DNA of 64,000 nucleotides from Membranipora membranacea (lineage: Eukaryota > Bryozoa > Gymnolaemata > Cheilostomatida > Membraniporidae), in assembly GCA_914767715.1 (NCBI GenBank), contig OU612074.1, forward strand, positions 8,573,501 through 8,637,500. Reading direction: 5' to 3'. Every line of letters starts with the position of its first letter. Position 1 is the stretch's first letter. Under the pieces are notes generated by a model, which searched no databases, had not been told where the DNA came from, and saw nothing but the letters and a program-made list of their open reading frames with translations. The translations under genes and the position numbers were made by a program. Shown piece by piece: positions 25,301 to 37,146 of the stretch.

Positions 25301-27725
25301 CAGACAGAAACTTAATTCAAACCTCTGGGGACCATCAAATTTTGACATAATTGAGCAGAATCATGTGGCATTAGAAGGTGTTGAAATTTAGCTAACGGGA
25401 CCAGTGTCTTTTGTCTGAATTATAAAGTCTATAAAGGATTGGACAATATAAGTACACAGTTTAGTTACCTGGAAGCTTCTCTAAGGGCTCAGGACCTGTC
25501 TCATTCAGTAGCTGAGCTGTAGTTTGTTGAGCATGAACCAATTCCCTGAATATGATCGGTAGTTTTCCAATGTCAATGTCACCAAATAAGCGTTTGCCTG
25601 CTGTGTTATTATATATTTCACAGAACAAATGAGCATCACGTTGATCCAGCGCCGAGTGGCAGAACAGCAAGTCTGAAATGAAATTATCACCTAAACAAGC
25701 AGGAATGCTATCTAAATTGTGAATGAGTCCAAAAAACGTTTCAAATAAAAGTTAAAGCTCTCTTCAAGAAAGACAAAAAAATATACCAGGAAATACAAAG
25801 AAAAAAATCCTAGATTCTATCAAGAAGATGAAAAGGAAGATTGTAAGAAACACCCATGAAAATTTTAATCCGAGTAAAGCCGTGCCTAGGAAAATAAGTA
25901 CAAAATAAAACCTAATAAATCGGTGGCACAAAATAATTGTCATTTGCTAGCTAATGTTCTGGCTCGTCTGATTAACTGGGCAGATCAATCAGCCCCGATA
26001 CATTGGCTAGTTTCCCTTTGTTTATCAAATCATTGTACCCGCTAGACTCCACTTCTTTACCAGAAAAAGTTATTTTCAAGGCTTGGTCTCAGATATACAA
26101 GGACTTGTTACATACGAGAATGTGATCCTTCAGGGTACACCAGGGCCCGCTGTAGGTAATCCTTATGCCATTCGAGATCAAATAACCAGTGTGCACTTTC
26201 TTCCAATATTGCCAATGGAATCCCGGGTGACTTACAGAAATGGCAAGCCACTACTCCTTGACCCAGGGTCGAGTACTCGTTGATCACTCTTTTAGAATAA
26301 TCTGAAATCATACTCTAAGGTGAGAATTATTGCCTACACCTTGTGCTATGGTTTTAAAAACTGATTTATCTTAACATTCAGCTTGTCAACACCTATGCAC
26401 CAATTTTATGGTATGGTATACCTTTTTACTTCGGAGAGAAACTTGTTTTTGCCTTATGTTATTTTGGTTGAGGCCTAATCTAGCACAGTTAATTTGGTAT
26501 TGTATTGTACTGTATTATCAAGTGAGATAATTGTATACCGAAACTGAATGTAATGACTATGAGTCAAAAGATTCTTAGTGATACTTGACCCAATAAGCCG
26601 AGGTTGAAAATCAACTTTGAGAAAAGGAAAAAAATTGATCAATTTGAAAGATTGTTATCAGCATTTTTATAAAATTCTTCTTACAACGCCAGCTTATCAG
26701 AACTTCCCCACTCTAAACTATAAATAAAGTTTACCCATAATAATAGGCTACCAGACTTACAAGGGTAGCGTATTGTCACAGTCCTAGAGATTGTAATCCT
26801 CCCGTCCTCTGCTGTAGATGTGCAGAAATAGTGAGCTGAAAGTCGATCAGATAGTTTCTTGGACTTTTTAATTTCAGGAGACTTCATGAACAGCAGGTGA
26901 GTTAGGTCCGGTCCGTCCTCCTTTACCACTTTGGTTATTGGGACTGGTGTCCAGTGTTGATTATTCTTATTGAGATAGAACCAGGTTATACTTTCGTTTT
27001 TGCCAGCAGAGTTGCACCTCAACTCAACACCAGTGTCATACACCCAGTACTCACCGCTAATATTTGACTTGGAGGGAAAGCTTACAACATCAATATTGAT
27101 AGTAGGAGAGTGTTGGTCATCACTACATTGTGGGTTAACGTATCTGAAATACCCTATGGAAGAAAATTTAATGCTTGATGTTAATCTGGTTTGACAGAGT
27201 TGAAAGTTTAACCTATATGACATTATGTGTGAAGCCAGATTATCGATGTTTTCTCTTTGCACAACCTGTTCGAAGTATTACTATTTTTAACAACTGAAGT
27301 TTAATAATTTCATGATTCTAGTTAATTTTAAGTAAGGTATGTTCTAAGCGATGTTCAAAACTAATAACAAGGCAGTTAGCATCAGACAATATAGCTCTAT
27401 AAACCTCTTGTGTACATGTGTTTGGACTAGTTGTGCTGACCCTCCGCTTAATATCCGCGGTTACTCTATTATACAGAAAAATGGGGGTGCAGCATCCTTT
27501 CACACTCATGATGTATCACAATTGGTTGGGGATAACTTTTTAACGTGTTATCTAATGTATAATAAAAGTGTGCAGATGTCATCAAGATGCTAACTTCCCC
27601 TTGATAATAAATGTTTAGTATTGCAAGACGGCAAAGTAATATTTCCCATTGATATAGGTATAACACTCACCGGCTGAAATGAGTGTGTATATGCACAGTA
27701 GAGAATTGGAAAAACTGTACATCAT
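22345..27725 (-). CDS. Ig-domain type I membrane protein, gene G
   Basis: Seven minus-strand exons fit together: 27671-27725, 26761-27153, 26236-26301, 25469-25672, 24964-25095, 23542-23643, 22345-22724. Every internal junction is phase 1, and the total is 1332 nt (443 aa). The start MMYSFSNSLL gives a short signal peptide. Residues ~25-149 form an Ig-like domain, with Cys65, Trp76 and Y-F-C129 in the expected pattern. Further Cys pairs, including a second H-L-F-C, follow. A Gly/Ser linker leads to a strong transmembrane helix at ~335-360. The cytoplasmic tail (~83 aa) is Lys-rich, has no tyrosine, and repeats the motif W-Q-P-S-I twice. All-symmetric phase 1 exons are typical of extracellular modular proteins. 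The 66-nt exon 26236-26301 and the exact 24964 and 23542 exons rest on splice sites and phase only. No family name is assigned; a cell-surface receptor or adhesion role is an inference. Confidence 0.72.
23200..23446 (-). mobile_element. tRNA-derived SINE in an intron of gene G
   Basis: Read on the minus strand it begins GGAGGTGGCTCAGCTGGTTA, a very good pol III A box, continues into an anticodon-like region, and has a degenerate B box (GTTAGACTCCC). It then enters a tRNA-unrelated body that shares its core with the repeats at 21,500, 31,800 and 62,600. This is the layout of a tRNA-headed SINE. Confidence 0.65.
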
Positions 27726-28773
27726 CTATCGATGGAAAGTAATTCGTATTAACGTCAGTTTATCATTCTGTTGCCAAGCCTGAATGTTGCCAATCCTGAC
27801 AATCAACCCAGCACTGATATCATAATGTCATGAATTCCTATAGGTTTGTTTATACTTATAATGTACGATTTTCCAATGCCATGGCAGTGTAAAGTGACAG
27901 CAAAGCAACACACCTAGACTGGAGGAAATTAATGTTGGATTAGGCTCAGACTGCACCAAATATTATTTGACCTCATTTTAAGCATCTTTAGCATGGATAA
28001 TGTGCTGGATTGAAATTATGTAGAATCAAACCCCTACAGAGAAGAATGCATGGAAGTAAATTCAAAGATAACAGGGTTCATGTTCTTTTTTTCCTTGCCA
28101 CATATCTGTCCATTTATCTTGTCAAAGCAACTTACATTAACCGAACAGCCAATCCATCACTCTTTACCCACAAGGACTAGTAAACATTGGCCACGTTATC
28201 AGAGTGGTCAGGGTGGGACTTGTTAACAGGCTTTGTTTGTTCAGTAACAATGGATGACTTCCAACCTCATAGATACTGACGGAACAATTTTGGAACCTGC
28301 CATATTCTGTCCACATCAGCTAAGCCAGTGTTTTGCTACAACCAGAGCTATATTCTAATATATCCTGTCTGATTGGTGCCTGAATTTTACAGTTTAAAAA
28401 AAAGTTTTCATTCACACTGTGATTTTTGATGCCTGCATGTGTATTTATGAAAAAGATAGATCACTTAAAATAGTAGACAATGGTATATTAGGAAAATGTT
28501 TAAAATGTGTATAGTATAATTGTGAAATTATGTTACAGTCACGTGTATAATGTTGGTAGTAAGGTATAGCAAATATGCATAAAGAATGGTACAGAATCAT
28601 AACAATATGACATAGTTATTGATTGCATTTGTTAAGTTTAGTTTTGTGTTTTTTTTGTAAATATGTGTTCATGTTTGTCTCGCAAATAACTGTCAGCTGA
28701 ATGTAATATTCATCGTTCAGTCATATATATGTTAAGGTTTCAACAGTGCCAGGGGGTTTTACGGCGGGTGTGG
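27726..28773. other. Intergenic region between genes G and I
   Basis: AT-rich sequence upstream of the gene G signal-peptide exon and downstream of the gene I stop codon. I see no coding exon, RNA gene or clear repeat. Any promoter of G should lie at its left end. Confidence 0.4.
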
Positions 28774-31700
28774 CTACTTTGAGCAGACGACACAGGTTAG
28801 TTCTGCAGCCTCTATGTAGTCTGGACATCTGCCCAAAGAGCCACAGCTTGCCTGTACAAAGTAAAGCGTGGCTCCATCAGCATTAGCATGGAGTCCTGGC
28901 ATTAGCTCTGGGACCTCATGCAAGCAAATATAGTTAAACCCAGATTTATGGTTGTAGTGTCCGGACATCAGATATCCTTCATATTCCTGCAAAATGATAT
29001 CAATGTCTTCATATATTGTGCAATACAACACATAGCTGTAGCCTGTAGGCTAATGGGTCAGTTTGTAATATATTTGGTATAATAATAAAATGAATTAGCG
29101 GATTTTCGGCAGGTATGGCATGAGTATAGGGTACGGCATGAGTACTATGTACCCAAGACAGAAAACCCCTCCCCGACTCAATGATGATATTGTTGACACG
29201 GCGCCCAGTCAACATCCCGACCGTGGCAGACATTTTGAAGTTTCATCATCATGAGATTTGTTAATGTCCATTTAAAGGAGAGTGGGCAATTTCATTCAAA
29301 GTAGGAAATCGAAGCATGGGACCTATGTGATTATACTGACTGGTATCAAGGTGGTTTATACAGTATGATGCTACCTGTTTGGACCCTGAACTTATTCCCA
29401 AATTGCATGCAAAACTGTTGGCCTACCTTTGTCCAAGAGCTATCAGGGCATGATCTTCTCGCTGGAATCATAATGGTGGTGGTTCTTTGCGGAGCATAGC
29501 AGCGAGCACATGGATCATTTTGGTTTTGCAAATTTCGTCCGAAAATATTTGAGCCTGTTTCGTATTCAGCACTGTATATGTAGTTTCCTGTATTTGCAGC
29601 AAGAACGTTGTTGTATTCGGGAGACAATGGGAGACAGATGAGATTAGTTGCTCCGCCATAGTGGTTGGCATGATCAAAACCTTGGAAGTGATTATGATCA
29701 GGCAATGGTTATTTTATGGTTAGGCGCCCACCAATAAACAAATGATACATGGTAAGTCCATCTCCTTCAACAATTTTTTTTCATTTGTCCTGTATGATAG
29801 ATTTGGCAGCCAGTTTAATATAATGAAATTTTTTTAAGAAAGATCATGTCATAAATAAAAGCATCCTGAATAATGCCTGTAATAAACTCACCGGTGTACA
29901 CTAACTCAGAGGTATTAGTACAACTTCTCCTCCCCCATTGAACAAAGCTAGACACACCATTTCCGGTCAGTTGACCACCTGCGACCAAACAAACAACTCA
30001 ATGATAAACTTTCAGGGGGCAATTAAAGAGGGCGATACAGGCTTCACCCTTTTGCAAACGTCAAAAATCAAAATGGTCAACGTCAAGTGATAATGACCTG
30101 ACTCATCGTTGATGCCTATTACAAGTAAACACTCACTAACCATTGTCAGAGTCGAAACGCTCTGCTAGTCTGCTGACTTTGATGTTAGTTCGCTGAACTT
30201 CTTTCAGTATACCATGAGCGATGGTCGTATTTATAGCTTGTAGCAGGTCATCTAAAATATAAAACCATTACATGAATAACTTACTATTTGCAGCAAAATA
30301 ATTCATGTGAATAATCTGCTCTCTTTGTTCCAAAAAACCTTTGCCAAACAACCAACACTGTAGTGCTGCCTTCCGGGATCCGTGAATCATTTTTTGGCGT
30401 AATGCAGGGGGCTGCTGACACTGTAGTTGACAATTTATAATCTATAAGAATGGTTGAAACAGGACAACATGAGGAGGTTATAATGTTCCAATAGTGACCG
30501 TAATTGATTGATTGATAAAATAAATATTCAGATCTAAGCCAAATTCAAACAATATCAGAAATGGCTGGTTAGCAAAGAGATCAAAGATTGCTCAAGCCAA
30601 TCTGCTCAGTGCTACAATAGTCATTTTATCATCCATTTACTGGATCTTTAATATTAATTTTGACAGAATTGATTAAAGCAAATGAACTCACCATCATTGA
30701 CCCTGAGCAACCTGATAAGACCTAAAAAAACAAACATAGTTCGCGTAAGTTAAAGAAAATGGCCCAAATCTTTGCTCATGATTGTCAATTCAACTTTAGT
30801 TCGGTGATAGAATTTCGCAGGTCCATTGTAACCATTTGGAAAAACTTTAGATTAGATTAAGGTGGAAGAAGTTATTCAATATATCTACTGACGCATTGGT
30901 CTCACATTACATAACATTAAGATACATCTTTAATGTAAGTGATAATAATAAATTGTGGCGTGAAACATTACTGCGACAAACTAGAGCTGCACAGATTCCA
31001 ACCTTGTGCACCGCATTCGATGATCAGTGCTCAACTTATATTATGTAGATTGAGACTAAACACCGATCACTCGCTCAGATAAAGGATGACATTCAAACCA
31101 TCTACCAGGCTAAAATGTGCAGTCAGCAGCGCACAGTCTGACTTTTATTACGCGAAGACCAGAAATTTAAAGCTGAGTGACTTTATTTTAGCTAGTCCAA
31201 AATATAGTGATTAAGCCAGCTTTAACATTTTTGTGTACTTTTATATTTTTTGCATCACTTTTCAAATCTACCAAGGGAAGACTTTTTGAATTTTAAAAAA
31301 TTGCTGTTTTAGAATGCAATGTCATGTATTTTTTTTATAATTGTAAGCATTTTTTGATGAAAAGCTACCAATAAAACAAACAAGCAAAGAAACAAACAAA
31401 GAAACAAACAAAGAAACAAACAAAGAAACAAACAAACAAACAAAGAAACAAACAAACAAACAAACAAACAAACAAACAAACAAACAAACAAACAAACAAC
31501 CAATCAAAATGAGCCAACACATTGGGTAACACAATGGGACCCTTTACATTTCTTTGCAATGTTTGAATGTAAATGAGTGTACTTACAGCTGTGACTAAGT
31601 TACCCGGAATGTTTTCCAAGTTTCTAACTCTTTCATCTAATGCAGCATCCGCAGCGACCATTCCCAGCACACAAATGCTACGAAAAAATATATCAATACA

Positions 31701-31993
31701 ATAAGCTGAAGTAAAGTGCAAGCAAAAATGTTGCTGAGCATTTACTAAGCAAAATCCTGCTTACAATATGGGTGCCTTAAGCGTGCGGCGGCCATATTTG
31801 GCATCAACTTGCGCTCAGTTTGCAGGCAATCTCATTGATTAAGGTATAAATCCGAAATACAATAATTTTAAAACTTTTACTCTACTCTATAGATTCAAAT
31901 GCAGGCAACTTTCATAATCATTATGCGTTGCGTTAACCCAAATTAGAGTATTAGATTTCACCTGAGAAGCACAGTAAGTATCTGTCTCTTTAT
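28774..31993 (-). pseudogene. Short-chain collagen C4-like secreted protein, gene I (probably broken)
   Basis: Exons on the minus strand: 31962-31993 (position of the signal-peptide start), 31587-31677, 30692-30721, 30141-30251 (coiled-coil stalk), 29892-29978 (with the F-V-Q-W-G-R-R-S-C pattern), 29427-29680 and 28774-28986 (Cys-rich domain ending L-T-C-V-V-C-S-K). The C-terminal three exons are intact and match gene J exons 3-5. Compared with gene K, the start codon reads ATA instead of ATG, and a ~1.3 kb deletion (junction at 30748/30749) has removed the phase 0-to-1 exon. Splicing around it would shift the frame and hit a stop soon after. Either the gene is dead or it uses another 5' end that I cannot see. 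The C4-like domain is best known from sponge extracellular proteins; there are no Gly-X-Y repeats here. Confidence 0.7.
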
Positions 31994-33130
31994 TGCTCTC
32001 TTTCCTCAAGCTGAAGCAATAATAAGTTACGAATCCAAATAATCAGTCTCATAACACTTGATTCATTATGCAATAGTTGTAGCTTGTGAGGCCATGCAGC
32101 TAGTTGGGGAGGATGAGAATACTCCACTATAAACTTCAACAAAAGGTTTTAGCACCCAAGCTAGTGTACAAGGAAGTTCTGTATTATTCCGATTCCTTGC
32201 ATTTCAAACTCAGTGTTTGTGTTTCATAAGATATGGATGCTACTGTCAACATCAAAGAGAGCAATTTAACCACCTTCTCTATGCGGCTCTCGATTATTTT
32301 AAGGCTTGGGAAGAAGGGAGCTGTTAATAACATGTGACGCTATTATCGTATTACCTATAGATCTTAATATTACAAAAATACCAAAGTAACAAAGAGCAGG
32401 GATTAGGCTCAGCTTCTGGAGGAAGGCATAATGGCAATACGATGACACTTTCCTGATGAATGAAGTTTATTGATTTTGATCACTGTTACAGAAAAGGTGA
32501 ATAAGGAATAGCCTTCAACTATAAAGTTTATCTTGAGCAATAAATGTTAAGTCTGAGCTGGCAAATGATCAGCAAAACTGGTCGTACTATTTCCGTAATG
32601 AATACTGAATTAATTATCAGCAATCAATCATTTAATAGTTATAGTAAGCTGTGACCTATACATAATATCAAGGCCCTGCAAGGTAGGCGGTGACCTTAAT
32701 CAAACGGGGGGGGGGGGGGGGGGGGGGGGGAGGGTCATAAACTGAGTAGTGCAACTGAGGAGATGGTGGTTATGTATATAATTTTTAAAGTATTTAAATA
32801 TTACGACATGCAACAATGAAGGCAATGTTGTGCCTTCCTTAAAACAGAGCGGTTATGTTCCAGTCTAGGGGAATGTATTCCTCAAGAATAGTATGATGTA
32901 ACACGATTTATCCATTTAATTTGCTCATTGTGCTTTTTACAATGCCAACATAAATCAACGTGCATATTTTTACGCAGACATACAGCGCATATCAAAGGAA
33001 TGATTAGGCAAAATGTGAATAAACGCAATGAATAGATACATGAGAGTACTAAATTCAGCCTATGCGCATTCATCGTTTTTTTCAATTCTTTAAAATCCAA
33101 AGAAAGCAATGCACTTCAACAATACCTATG
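29735..33130. repeat. Segmental duplication, gene I block of unit 1
   Basis: Near-identical by eye to 59,222-63,650, covering the N-terminal half of gene I and its 5' flank. Differences include a 1.3 kb segment present only in K, the microsatellite length, and a 25-base G run at 32,706-32,730 absent from the other copy. The similarity stops abruptly at about 29,735 / 59,222, between the exons of gene I. Confidence 0.9.
31376..31500. repeat. (ACAA)n / (AGAAACAA)n microsatellite
   Basis: About 125 bp of aaac/aaag tetranucleotide repeats in intron 2 of gene I. The equivalent site in gene K (62,290-62,322) is only ~30 bp long, so the array expanded in one copy or shrank in the other after duplication. 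Confidence 0.95.
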
Positions 33131-33290
33131 TGAGTCAAACATAAAAGTAGTCTGGTGATCGTGTCTACTCAAATTAGCAATTTGACATACTATTTTGATC
33201 GAGCTTGTGCACAACTCTGCTCACTAAAGGTTAAGCAAACTAAGTTGGGAGGCTTTTTCTTGTAGCGTTCCCTACATCGTCTTTACCTCC
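31994..33290. other. Divergent intergenic region between genes I and J
   Basis: This lies between the 5' ends of I (-) and J (+), so it should hold both promoters. It contains a 25-base G homopolymer (32,706-32,730), a strong G-quadruplex candidate. No exon I can support. A minus ORF at 32,882-33,109 with a hydrophobic stretch has no partner in the duplicate copy. Confidence 0.5.
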
Positions 33291-35730
33291 ATGGCTCCAG
33301 GGCGCAGACTACCCGAGGAAGAAAGAATGCGTAACATCACAGCACAACGCAATGATGGGAGAAACTATTATGAAGAGGTCAATGTTGCAGATTTGGTCAC
33401 CTGTATGTATGAATTACTATTTATATATCTCTGCAATTCTCTGTTTCCATATGGATCTTTAGGCTGATTTGTTACCTATTGGCTCACCCTCGCAAGGTGC
33501 ATTCATTCCCATGGATAGAGCTGAGCTGGAACTTGAAAAAAAATCTGTCGCCACTTGAAACCGGGCCACTAGGGACAAAGTCTTTGACGATAAACGCACG
33601 TCCATCCCTTCAAACTCAGCCCAAACCTGGAGGCTCGTACAGCCCCAAAAATGGACTTATATAGAACCTTGAAGCTGCAGTGGTTAAGTTCTGAGTTCAC
33701 ATGTACAAATGATAAGTGATCTAGGACCTTTGCATGATTGGTAAGCATAACACAAATACTACTGTTAGGGCATGTTGTGCTGGTTCACACGATCATTAGA
33801 AAGCACATGCGGCAGTACTACAAACAAAACTGTTCATCATTATTGCCAGATGCGGAGATAACGAGGAGAAATGGACCAATGAGGAAGATCCAGTTGGTAT
33901 TAAATGTTACCTTTGGAGTAGCCCTAGTTGCTGTCTGCATCTTTAATGTTTTTATGTATCTGACTACGAAACAAAATCATGCTGCTTTAGAAGAAACTGT
34001 GAGAAACCTAAACATGGTTGTGACATGTAAGTTTAGGCAACCCTATACACAGAGCTGAGGTATAATTCACTTCATAGTTTTTTAGGAGACCTGTACAAAT
34101 CTGAGTTCCCTAATAAACGTTTGTGTTGAACAAACCATATTCGTGTCCATATTGCAAAAATACTCATTAGGCTCATTGGGCTTCTCCCTTCACCTGAAAA
34201 GGTTGTGGATGCATGTGCATTAAAATAAAATCAGCTGAGACTTTTCTTTCAGTAAATATGTTGTTTATTTGAGACTGTTACAACTCTCAATAGACGATGC
34301 ATCTTATAATTTAAACCTTCAGCCTCGACAGAAGGAGGGGAGCAAACTGGGCAGAAAGGAGGATCTAGTTATGTGAGGTGGGGAAGAAGTGATTGTTCAA
34401 ATACTTCAGAGTTAATTTACACTGGTATGTAAGATTTTATTATAATTTAGGCTTTGATTTGTTTGAGCTCTTACAAACTACAAATCAGCATTAGGTTTTT
34501 AAGATATGGAACAGGTTAACTCTTATTTCTGTGGTTCATATTTGTGTGAAGTTTGATTCAGGCTTTTCTCTAAACATTAACTCTACCCTTTAAATGCCAA
34601 TAGAATAATTCTGAACGACAAGCTACGGGAAAGACCAACAACATGATGAATTTTAACAGATTATTCATTTTGCGCTGTGTGATGAAGTGTTACATATCAA
34701 ATACAACCATCATAACTCAAATCAGTGCAGATGATTTGATGATAATACATTGAAACATTCAGTATCTTTCAGGTTTCGCCGCTGGCCAAGATTACACCCA
34801 AACAGGAGGGGCTTCCAATATGGTTTGTCTCCCCTTAACCCCGGAATACAACGTCTATCTCACTAAGGATACAGGGAATTTCATCTACGGCGCTGAATAT
34901 AGAACCTTCTCAAATATTTTTGAGAGAAATCTGCATGACAACAATGTTCCATGTGCCCGTTGCTATACCCCAGAAAGATCTGCCACCATCATGATTCCAG
35001 CTATTAGATCCTGTCCAGATCATACATGGACAAAGGTGCGTATATAAGATATGGAGTAAGGCCTTGTTAGTATGATCATATTCGAATCTGGACTATACAA
35101 ATAATGCGGGCCCCATGTAGTGACTAAGAACTTGAAAGCACACACGTTGAAGACACTCCCTCTGCCTCTTCGTAAGAGTAGCCTTATGCGGCGGGCATGG
35201 GTAATAGGGAACCAAAACGTCAGATCAGAAGATCTGGAGCTGCTTGTTGATGTCGCTTTTGTCCTTCGCAGTACACATCGTAAATGTAAATATCAATTCC
35301 ACTAACCAGTGTGTCAGATCAAGGGCAACCCATTCTCCTGTCCTTGAGCACTAATTGGCTTGTAAGATTTATCCTGGCAGTATATACACGTATGCCACAA
35401 CAAATTAGGTCACAACCAATTAGTTCCAGATGTCCCCTATTATGAGAACTAGTACCTTCATCATCTAAATGGAGTGTCACTTCAATGAGCCTACGAAAAT
35501 ATTTTTTTCGAATTTTGCAGGAGTATGAAGGCTATTTGATGTCTGCCCATCACACACAGCATGCTTATGACTATGCTTGTGTTGATGAACAACCACAAGC
35601 ATTACCTGGACGACATGGCGGCGCTGATGGAGCTTTATTCTACTTTGTGCAGGGGAGCTGTCCCTCTCTGGGCAAATGCCCAGGCTACATAAACTATGCT
35701 GAACTGACATGTGTTGTTTGTTCAAAGTAG
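33291..35730 (+). CDS. Type II membrane protein with short-chain collagen C4-like ectodomain, gene J
   Basis: Five exons: 33291-33402, 33850-34026, 34323-34424, 34773-35035, 35521-35730, in total 864 nt (287 aa) with consistent phases. The N-terminus is cytoplasmic and hydrophilic, with YEEV (27-30) and VTYAEI (36-41). A basic R-R...R-K stretch precedes a transmembrane helix at ~51-75, so the topology is N-in (type II). After it come a heptad-like stalk and the Cys-rich domain: G-G-S-S-Y-V-R-W-G-R in exon 3, L-P-L-T-P-E-Y and C-A-R-C-Y in exon 4, Y-E-G-Y-L-M and the final C-V-V-C-S-K in exon 5. The domain matches the 'short-chain collagen C4-like' family of sponge proteins. The exon 2 acceptor at 33849 has the better pyrimidine tract; an alternative acceptor at about 33,768 would add residues and replace Tyr38 by Trp. 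An AATAAA is at 35,886-35,891. The receptor-like role is an inference. Confidence 0.82.
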
Positions 35731-37146
35731 AGACATATATTGGACTGTATCATTGTCAAAGAACCATTAAAAGATACACCAGAGGATGGATCAGATATCG
35801 AACCGATAAAAATCAGCAATATGTCTGATTTAATTTTAATGTACAGATAATTATTGACAAAATGGCCTGAAACATGAGGTGCAACAATAAATATATAATA
35901 CTATAACATATGAAAAGTATTTATATGTTTATGGGTGCAACATTACATCCCTCTCATGACAGTAAGAATATGATAACTTGTAGCGATAAATCAAAATCAG
36001 ATCTCTAAATGAAGCACGGTACCTGTTTCTATGACGGCATGACACGAATACCTTATCTGATTACACACTGATGATAGGCAGTTACGATAGGTGCGATAAT
36101 GATATTACACATGTATTTCAATTTTGCATGAATTGAATTGGTTGATTTTCACTAGGGAATTTTGGCAATTTTGGTATTAAATAAATTGTTGTATTCAATA
36201 CCATCAAAGAAAATGGAAACTATTGTGGGATAAACAGATTTGCAATACTTTCAATGTGCAAACCAAAAACTAAATGCAATTATTAGAATTATAGGTAGGT
36301 AGTCTTGTCAACTGTTTAGATAAACATTTAGTCATTAAATCTGGCTAAGTTCAGTGTGCCTGCTCAGGGCCGTAGATTAGAAAAAAATGATAGGGGAGGC
36401 ATGAGTTCGAGGCGAGTCAGAAGCATCACCAGTAACCTCCTCCCTGAGCAATTTGAGCCATATTTCAGCGAATGAAAATCCAACAAGAGCTGATTCTGAC
36501 ATGGATTATTCAATTATAGTGTTTTAGGCCACTGTATTTAACTTTCTAGGGGAGGCAGCGCCTCCCTGCCTCCCCTAGAACTAGGGGCCTGCTTCTGCAC
36601 TAGCTACCATCAACATCGACATAAGCTGATAGTATGCGTGACCTCAGCAAAATTAAAATTCTATGTAAACATTTTGTATGTTACGCAAACCTAAAACCGT
36701 TAGTGTAGCTCAGCGTTAGCCTGGGAAAGCTGTCGAGGTAGGTTGATGGGGAGGGGGAACACACCCACCTATTGCGACAGCCTGCCCAGGCTGGCTCTGC
36801 ATCACGGCGATAGGTTTGGCAGCATATCTGCACAGATGCTGATCCCATTATATGACAATAGATCCCGAAGCCTAAATATTTATGGTCTCTGATAAATGAT
36901 AAGTTCAGCTGGACAGGATTTAGGATATTTATCCCAACATTTGACATTGAATCATAAAAGCTCAGCTCACATAGGTTATGGAGGTCATATTTAGTGAAGT
37001 TAAGTGATGTTTAACATTTGCTTTCTAAGCGTTGAGCGGATCGGTATCAGTTGATGAAATGTGTATGTAAAGTGAAGTTGGGTAATTTTAAATTGTTGAT
37101 TTCTCATTGAGGCATTTAAAATTGTTAGGGATAGTACATTGAAATA
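35731..37146. other. Intergenic region between J and SLC17 C, junction of the two tandem units
   Basis: The first ~160 bp are the 3' end of gene J. From about 36,090 the sequence aligns with 170-894, so the boundary between the two duplicated units lies at about 36,080. No exon is seen. It contains a hAT-like insertion at 36,365-36,591. Confidence 0.6.
36365..36591. mobile_element. hAT-like non-autonomous insertion upstream of SLC17 C
   Basis: This ~227 bp segment is absent from the matching place upstream of copy A. It starts CAGGGCCGTAG and ends CTAGGGGCCTG, imperfect inverted termini of the CAGGG type common in hAT elements. Near its right end is a perfect 13-bp hairpin (36,546-36,558 with 36,566-36,578). 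I could not find an exact 8-bp target duplication, so the class is tentative. Confidence 0.6.

Noticed and set aside
31309-31721. Long Cys/Leu/Phe-repeat open frames on the minus strand
   Set aside because: They translate the (ACAA)n microsatellite; only the exon 31587-31677 within them is real.
32882-33109. Minus-strand open frame with a hydrophobic segment, as a possible first exon of gene I
   Set aside because: No phase-compatible donor found, and gene K shows a signal-peptide exon much closer to exon 2.
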